The position numbers and the translations under genes were made by a program. Shown piece by piece: positions 7,712 to 12,156 of a DNA stretch of 12,156 nt; position 1 is the stretch's first letter; every line of letters starts with the position of its first letter. The notes beneath the pieces were generated by a model. The model was not told the DNA's origin. It saw nothing but the letters and a program-made list of their open reading frames with translations, and did not search any database. The DNA is taken from NCBI GenBank assembly GCA_036939355.1, contig JALLAP010001795.1:1-12156 (forward strand), in the 5' to 3' direction. The DNA is from Thalassiosira profunda (lineage: Eukaryota; Bacillariophyta; Thalassiosirophyceae; Thalassiosirales; Thalassiosiraceae).

Positions 7712-9694
7712 CTAGACTTGCTTGAGGAATCCCTTGAACTCCTCCAACGTGATATTTCCGTCGCCGTCCACGTCGAGCTGATTGAGATAGTAAAGCGGCG
7801 TAAGATAGGTATAATAAGCAGCCAGAGACGTGTTTGGCAGTCTACACGATACATACATACCTCAGAGAATGTCTTCTCCGCCTCCTGCATCGATTTGAAT
7901 CCGGCTCCACACATGACCGCTGCATTCATTAGCTCCAGAAGCTCGATGCCTCCACTCTTGTCAGTGTCGAACAGATCGAAGAGCGCTTTGATGTCTGAAG
8001 AGTGCGTAAAGAAGCGATTGCAAACTTAATGTGCAACACAATCTGCATGAAGCTGAAGAAAGTTCATTGAGGAACTCACCTGCGCCGGTAGAATCGTGAA
8101 AGCGAAGCGCGGCTTCCAGGAGCGAAGTGTTGTGTCCAGAGTTCAGCGCCGCCTCTTTCTTCTCCTCTTCGCCAGGGGCAGCGTCGTCTGGCAAGAATGG
8201 TCCGTTGAACGCAGGGCCCAAGTCTCCGCAGATATTCCAGTGCTCTTTGTACTGCTCCGGAGTCACGCCGACAACGGGCGTCAGCCCCAACTCGAGCACA
8301 CGATCGCAAAAGACCTTGGCCACGCCCTCCTCGGTCACCTTCTTCTTCAACACAGAGTCCTTCTTGCACTGCTCGAAGATGTTCACGGCCGCCTTCGTGT
8401 AGTGCAGGAAGGCGAATCCGAGATGCACAGGCGAGTTGTTGAAGCCCAACACTGCCAGGACAGCGCCCGCCCAAAGGATCCGGATCATCCCACCCACTTC
8501 GAGATCGAAGACCACATCGTCCACGTTCGACTTGGAAAACTCGGGGTCGCCAAGGGCCTCGAGATAGGTGGCGACGAGGAGGCGGCGCGATTCAAGCGAG
8601 GGATAGCTTCCCTGGGGCTTGCCCTCCAAAAAGAAGTAGCCGTAGGCCCCGCTCGTGGTTCCGGCCAAAGCAGTGCCCAAGTCGTACGCGGCAGGATTGT
8701 ACCCCACAAAGTCCAAGTCGATCGCAAAGAGATCGCCATGCCCTGTTGTTTCAAGTTGATACGAGTTAGGTGCGACAAACATAGTATTGTACTCAAGAGA
8801 AGTCAGCAGACAGGATGGATGATTCTTACCGTCCTTCTTGCTGTGCATCAAATTGCAACCGTGAAGGTCGCCGTGTCCCACGCGAACAGCGGACAACATG
8901 ACCTCGGTCGTCAACTGCCCTTGCAAGAGAGGAACCAGCTCGAGGCTGCTCTTCGCCAGCGCCCGCACGTTCTTTCCACGGCCTTCGACGATCCTCAAGA
9001 AGAGATGAATCTGCGCCGCCCAATCGCCGTACTTCTCGCGCATTTCCAGCGCCACCGGATCCGTCTTGCTCCCCTTCTGCCAACTCTCCCACTGCGGCTT
9101 GGGGTCGTTCTTGTACGGTTCGTACCAGTCCGTTGGCAGCGAGTGCAGCTTGCCCACGAGCTTTCCGAAGGCGACGTTGTCCTCGTCGTTTTCCATGAAC
9201 TCGGGACCGTGCTTCGTCCCGATCCAGGAGGCGCTCGTCCCCTCGATGAACTCGTAGATCTCGATACCCGGGGCGGGCGCGTCGCCACTGCAGGAGGGAA
9301 TATCGAATTGGCACGTGATGTGAGCGTGTTTTGCAAAGGGCACAAGTGCAAGACGAAGCAAGCGAGGCACTCACAGTAGATGCACCTTCGGCACGATGCC
9401 CTCCCGGCTCCACAGCTTGAACGCCGTCTCGCACATGGCCGGGCCGTCGTCTTTGCCCTCGCCCTCTTCGTCGTCGTCCTCGGGAGGTATGACCTTGAAG
9501 GCGAGGCTGCCGTCCATCCCTTTCGCCGAGCATTTGTAGGGCACGTTGCCGGAAAATCCCCCGCCGAGCCTCTCGGCGGTGAAGTCCTCGAAGCGGACGC
9601 CGGCCCAGTCGGGACAGGCAAGGCGGACGAGGAGAAGGATGGCCTGCGGGTCGCCTTTGGTGGCCTCGGGAATGACGAATTTGGCATCTCCCAC
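7712..9694 (-). CDS. Choline/ethanolamine-kinase-like protein fused to two C-terminal EF-hands; five exons, 5' end unresolved
   Basis: Probably phosphorylates choline or ethanolamine with ATP (Kennedy pathway); the fusion suggests calcium control. Exons on the minus strand: 9694-9375, 9287-8830, 8742-8080, 7994-7861, 7777-7712. Introns are 87, 87, 85 and 83 nt, all GT..AG. Phases agree throughout, giving 546 residues counted from the Val codon at 9694. The N-lobe has CPDWAGV, a nucleotide-loop-like GGGFSGNVPYKC, FKV and IYEFIEG. The catalytic loop HGDLHGCN is at 245-252 (His245, Asp247, Asn252) and the metal loop IDLDFVGYNPAAYDLG at 267-282, a choline-kinase-type variant of IDFE..YN..FDIG. 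After an acidic linker (APGEEEKKE) come two canonical EF-hand loops: DTDKSGGIELLE (490-501) and DVDGDGNITLEE (527-538). The protein ends four helical turns later. No in-frame ATG exists upstream to a stop near 10010; ATGs at 9777, 9723 and 9687 are in another frame, so a frameshift or an upstream exon is missing. Substrate not determinable. Confidence 0.85.
8743..8829 (-). other. 87-nt stop-free in-frame intron of the kinase gene
   Basis: The donor GTAAGA follows GAC-G and the acceptor AACAACAG precedes GG-CAT. A branch-site-like CTAAC is near 8769-8775. The length is 29 codons without a stop, so the open frame reads through. Splicing joins the catalytic loop (..HSKKDG) to HGDLFAIDLD, the spacing expected in the kinase family; retention would insert 29 residues between the catalytic and metal-binding loops. 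Confidence 0.75.
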
Positions 9695-9961
9695 GAAACG
9701 GAGATGGAGGGAGGCGACGACATGGCTGAGGTGGGAGGAGAGCGGCGCGGCTTCTTGGTGTCCGGGGCGGATGGCATGGAGATGGAGGCCAAAGAAAAGA
9801 AGGCGAGGGATAAGATGGACAGGGTTAGCAAGCTTGTCAGTGGGTGGAAGGAGGCGGAGGTAGCGAATGCGGCAAATGCTTGTCGACGAGGGCGGATTGA
9901 TTACGATTTTTGAGAGCGTCGATGGTGGCGGTGATGAATGAGAAGCACTGGTGGCTTTTTG
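9695..9961. other. Region upstream of the kinase; start codon not identified
   Basis: The kinase frame stays open on the minus strand through this stretch but contains no ATG. A different minus frame encodes a hydrophobic signal-like stretch (about 9831-9778, SILSLAFFSLASIS) followed by ATGs at 9777, 9723 and 9687. A pyrimidine-rich stretch ending CTCAG near 9726 could be a splice acceptor leading into the kinase frame, which would place the first exon further upstream, beyond the inverted-repeat element. Confidence 0.4.
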
Positions 9962-10260
9962 CCTACAGCTTTTCGTGGCCGGCAGGGCTCCCGCCGCAAG
10001 TAGGAGGAATCAGTACTAATGCGACATGGAGTTTTTGACGGCACGACACGCGTTTGAATCGGGCTGTACTAAACTTGACACCGACCGCCAATGACACGCG
10101 TCATTGGCCGTCAAAACCCCGGTACGTCCAAAATTGCTCGATAAATTCCTTCGCTACGATGGGCAATTAAATGTCCGACCGCTAAACGGATGGTAACGGC
10201 GGAATAGTTGTACCTGGTCTCTGAGCGGCGGGAGCCCTGCCGGCCACGAAAAGCTGTAGG
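9962..10260. mobile_element. 299-bp MITE-like element with perfect 36-bp terminal inverted repeats
   Basis: Positions 9962-9997 (starting CCTACAGCTTTTCGTGGCC) are the exact reverse complement of 10225-10260. The interior has no coding capacity. It carries nested palindromes: TTTTGACGGC (10033-10042) against GCCGTCAAAA (10107-10116), and CCAATGAC (10088-10095) against GTCATTGG (10100-10107), plus a 9-bp direct repeat GACACGCGT (10045 and 10093). If the mobile unit starts at CAGC (9966) and ends at GCTG (10256), it is flanked by TA on both sides, which fits a Tc1/mariner-type TA target duplication; no longer duplication is visible outside the repeats. Short length, perfect termini and no transposase fit a non-autonomous DNA transposon. 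Confidence 0.75.
10083..10112. repeat. Central imperfect palindrome inside the MITE-like element
   Basis: Arms 10083-10095 and 10100-10112 are 13 bp with one mismatch, around the 4-nt loop ACGC. On a single strand it would form a stable cruciform or hairpin. It lies near the middle of the inverted-repeat element, partly overlapping the internal TTTTGACGGC/GCCGTCAAAA pair. Confidence 0.7.
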
Positions 10261-10539
10261 TACGCCTCGCAAATCCTGCTCAGCTGCTTCCGATCAAGAC
10301 AGTATCTTTCAAGATTGAGTACCGATTGTACATATGAATTGGTAACTGATCTCGCGGGAGACTTAGAGGCCTCACAAATATTCTCCAGAGAAGGTAAACC
10401 ATGGGATAGGCCTGAACTGCTCTCGCACTTTTGGAGAGAAGTTCACTTGGCATTTATTTCTCGTCACGGTCGGTGTAGTGCTGGGACTGGGTGGCGCGGC
10501 GTTCTTATGAAATACATTGATGATGAGGGCTTACTGTGA
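10261..10539 (+). other. Open frame without ATG next to the MITE-like element; possible gene fragment
   Basis: The plus frame ending at TGA 10537-10539 is open back into the right terminal repeat. The first start-like codon is a TTG at 10315, and there is no ATG until close to the end. The peptide (..YELVTDLAGDLEASQIFSREGKPW..SHFWREVHLAFISRHGR..) has normal-looking composition but I do not recognise it. It may be a degraded gene fragment, an exon, or chance. A 53-codon ATG frame also exists on the minus strand from 10453. Neither is strong enough to call a gene. Confidence 0.25.
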
Positions 10540-10647
10540 GGCAGAGAAACGTACTGATAGGTTGGTGATGGGGCACATGTTTGGGTGACGCATAGGAAGT
10601 AGCCGTAGAGATGCTCGCTTCAATCTTCAAGGACGATCTACTTCGTC
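10540..10647. other. Non-coding stretch downstream of the propeller gene
   Basis: About 108 bp beyond the stop of the minus-strand propeller gene, presumably its 3' UTR. No repeat, structured RNA or ORF is recognised. Confidence 0.4.
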
Positions 10648-11967
10648 TCAAGTGTCCTTCAGGGGCGCAGATTTTCCCACACTGGATCTCCTTATCCGTC
10701 CCAAAAACGGATTGTACCACGACAGCAGGTAAAAATACTCGCCCAGCGGCTCCACCTCGGAAATCCACGGCGCCGTCACCCCCATCTTCTTCCGGGAAGC
10801 ATCCACTGCATCGCCATCGTCCCTCAGCGTTTCCGCCAAGTTGCCCTGCTCGTCGTACACCGCCAAGGCCGTCCACTTGGGAATGAGATCGATGATCTTT
10901 CGATATGGGACGATCGCCAGCAGCACCGCCCGAAGCCGAGGTTTGTCTGACACAAATTTCAGGAGCGAAAAGGGCTTTGTGTACTTTCCGCCCAACGCGG
11001 CCCAGTAGCACTTCATCGGCGTCCCATCCGGAAGCTGATTCATTGCTTTAATATTGTCGCCCGTTCCCGGCATCACGTCCACGAACGGCGTCGGGTCCAT
11101 CTCGCCGCTGGCAATGTCGTATCGCAGTATCCGGACCCCGCCCACGATCAACAAGCTCTCTTCGTCGTGGGAGATGGAGATGCCGTTGGCCATGTACAGC
11201 CCCTCGGCGATCACCTCCACCCCTTCTCCGCGTTTGTAGCGCAGCAGCCGTCCCGTCGGCGCCCCGTCCATGGCCGCGTGGAATATCCGCCGCCGTTGAA
11301 ACGTTTGGGACGTTTCGGAAATGAAGACGTCTCCGTTCTTCGTTTGGACGATGCCGTTGAGCAGGGAGAAGGTGGAGCCTTCCTGGTCGGTGTTGGCTTT
11401 CGATGCAAGCGTGTGTATTTCTGCTTTGTTCCCGTAAATAGCCGTCACCATGATCAATCCCTTGTAGCCATCGGCAACCAACAGCACGTCCTCGTCCTCC
11501 TCGTCTTCTTCCACAGAGAAGTTTGCATCAACAGACGCCCGCGACCTCGACAGCCACAGCCCAAGCGGGCGGCCGCAACTTTGCTCCATGCTGTTCTCGT
11601 CCGCCGGCCCTCCCTTGCCGCACTCTTCCGCCCCTGAAACATCCTCCCCGCCCGTCCTCGCCACGGTGCTCCACTTCACCTGCCCCCACGTAGCATCGCC
11701 GTCGAGCCGCACCACTCGCCCATCGCCCAACGAGGCGAACGCACAGGATTTGTCGGGACAGGGCGCGAGGGCCTCGGGGTACAGCAGGTCGCCCTCTCCA
11801 ATCTTCTCGATGGCCACGTCGGCCAGGCGGCTGTCCTTCGCGAGGTCGGGAAGGTCGGGCAGGTCGAAGGCGATGGGGGCCAGATTTAGTGCCTTGAGGC
11901 GGAGCTGCAGCAGAACGGCAAAAATGAGGATGAACCCCGGGATTAGGAGGAGGACCTGGCGCTGCAT
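10648..11967 (-). CDS. Strictosidine-synthase-like / APMAP-type membrane-anchored beta-propeller protein
   Basis: Single-exon 439-residue frame, near the length of animal APMAP and plant SSL proteins. Residues 5-22 (VLLLIPGFILIFAVLLQL) are an N-terminal membrane anchor or signal-anchor, so the propeller probably faces the ER lumen or cell exterior. Family motifs in order: YPEALAPCPD (63-72), GDGRVVRLDGD (81-91), CGRPLGL (131-137), VADGYKGLIMV (164-174), LLNGIV..GDVFISETSQTFQRRR (202-227), PTGRLLRY (237-244), MANGISIS (259-266), RILRY (279-283), PGTGDNI (300-306) and the end block YFYLLSWYNPFLGRI (411-425). The Glu that is catalytic in true strictosidine synthase lies just before RILRY in relatives; here it reads LLIVGGVRILRY, without Glu, so alkaloid synthesis is not expected and a hydrolase-like or unknown role is likelier. 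An acidic run (SVEEDEEDED, 151-160) sits in a loop. ATG at 11967 opens the anchor. Confidence 0.9.
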   Translation of the reverse strand: MQRQVLLLIPGFILIFAVLLQLRLKALNLAPIAFDLPDLPDLAKDSRLADVAIEKIGEGDLLYPEALAPCPDKSCAFASLGDGRVVRLDGDATWGQVKWSTVARTGGEDVSGAEECGKGGPADENSMEQSCGRPLGLWLSRSRASVDANFSVEEDEEDEDVLLVADGYKGLIMVTAIYGNKAEIHTLASKANTDQEGSTFSLLNGIVQTKNGDVFISETSQTFQRRRIFHAAMDGAPTGRLLRYKRGEGVEVIAEGLYMANGISISHDEESLLIVGGVRILRYDIASGEMDPTPFVDVMPGTGDNIKAMNQLPDGTPMKCYWAALGGKYTKPFSLLKFVSDKPRLRAVLLAIVPYRKIIDLIPKWTALAVYDEQGNLAETLRDDGDAVDASRKKMGVTAPWISEVEPLGEYFYLLSWYNPFLGRIRRSSVGKSAPLKDT

Positions 11968-12156
11968 GGTCGGCCAATCAGGAGAGGCGCGGCGTCGAGG
12001 TTGTGGTGCAAGTGCAAGTGCAAGTCGGGGAAGGGTGACGGTGCATCACCTGCCTTGCAAAAAAAATGGCAGATTTTTTTCCTGCTCCACGGCCACATCA
12101 CTAGGGGGCATCCTGGAATCACTCGTGACCGATTTTTCACGGTCCGTGATTTTTCG
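11968..12156 (-). promoter_or_regulatory. Upstream region of the propeller gene
   Basis: Contains three tandem GTGCAA hexamers (12006-12023). At the edge are two hyphenated palindromes, TCACTCGTGA (12119-12128) and TCACGGTCCGTGA (12137-12149), the second flanked by two GATTTTTC copies. It presumably carries the promoter. The palindromes could be factor sites or the border of another repeat cut off by the window. Confidence 0.3.

Noticed and set aside
7961..9370. One long 469-codon minus frame as the complete kinase
   Set aside because: Its N-terminus (ITCQFDIPSC..) and C-terminus (SSASCRLCC..) read through introns. Splicing at 9288-9374 and 7995-8079 restores the N-lobe and the EF-hands in phase.
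8096..9379. A 427-codon open frame on the plus strand, opposite the kinase
   Set aside because: It begins with GTG, shows no recognisable domain, and exactly mirrors kinase exons with clear catalytic motifs; it is a shadow of a GC-rich coding region and ignores the splice sites.
9778..9831. Signal peptide (SILSLAFFSLASIS) for the kinase
   Set aside because: Hydrophobic, but it has no ATG before it and is in a different frame from the kinase domain; no convincing intron of normal size joins them.
11528..11977. Alternative minus frame overlapping the propeller N-terminus
   Set aside because: Pro/Arg/Gly-rich shadow frame; the other frame carries the membrane anchor and propeller motifs.
1..12156. 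tRNA, rRNA or CRISPR array
   Set aside because: No cloverleaf, rRNA signature or regularly spaced repeat array was recognised by eye on either strand; a covariance-model scan would settle small structured RNAs.

Overview
The window is nuclear DNA from a eukaryote, most likely an alga with a complex (secondary, red-lineage) plastid such as a stramenopile. The evidence: genes are interrupted by short spliceosomal introns (about 81-139 nt, GT..AG, with GTGAGT/GTAAG/GTATGT-type donors); start codons have Kozak-like contexts and there are no bacterial ribosome sites; genes are tightly packed; one subunit belongs to RNA polymerase II; and one protein starts with a signal peptide ending just before a Phe (..VTG|FAVP..), which resembles the bipartite plastid-targeting signal of heterokont algae. 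The lineage is inferred; the eukaryotic nature is read directly from the sequence.

Layout from left to right. (1) 31-883 (+): phosphomannomutase, two exons, complete or nearly so at the left edge. (2) 1167-5128 (+): a large HEAT-repeat protein resembling HEATR6, with one in-frame intron and two single-N assembly joins. Each N is flanked by an exact 72-nt duplication that breaks the frame. Removing 73 nt at each join and the intron gives one continuous 1244-residue protein. (3) 5165-6412 (-): a plastid-targeted DUF1995 protein, converging on gene 2 with only 36 nt between stop codons. (4) 6648-7329 (+): RPB9-like RNA polymerase II subunit, two exons, sharing a 235-bp divergent promoter region with gene 3. 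(5) 7330-7711: non-coding, with a G-rich 55-bp tandem repeat. (6) 7712 to about 9694 (-): a five-exon choline/ethanolamine-kinase-like enzyme fused to a C-terminal pair of canonical EF-hands; its 5' end is unresolved. (7) 9962-10260: a 299-bp element with perfect 36-bp terminal inverted repeats (MITE-like). (8) 10261-10647: mostly unexplained DNA with an open frame lacking an ATG. (9) 10648-11967 (-): membrane-anchored strictosidine-synthase-like/APMAP-type six-bladed propeller protein. (10) 11968-12156: its upstream region.

The genes do not form a pathway; this is ordinary eukaryotic gene order. Loose themes are nucleotide-sugar supply (PMM), phospholipid head-group phosphorylation (kinase), transcription (RPB9) and plastid function (DUF1995). 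The most notable items are the kinase-EF-hand fusion, the RPB9 protein with an altered first zinc ribbon and a long acidic/poly-Gln N-terminus, the MITE-like element next to the kinase's missing start, two 3n stop-free introns, and the matching 72-nt duplications that mark assembly artefacts.
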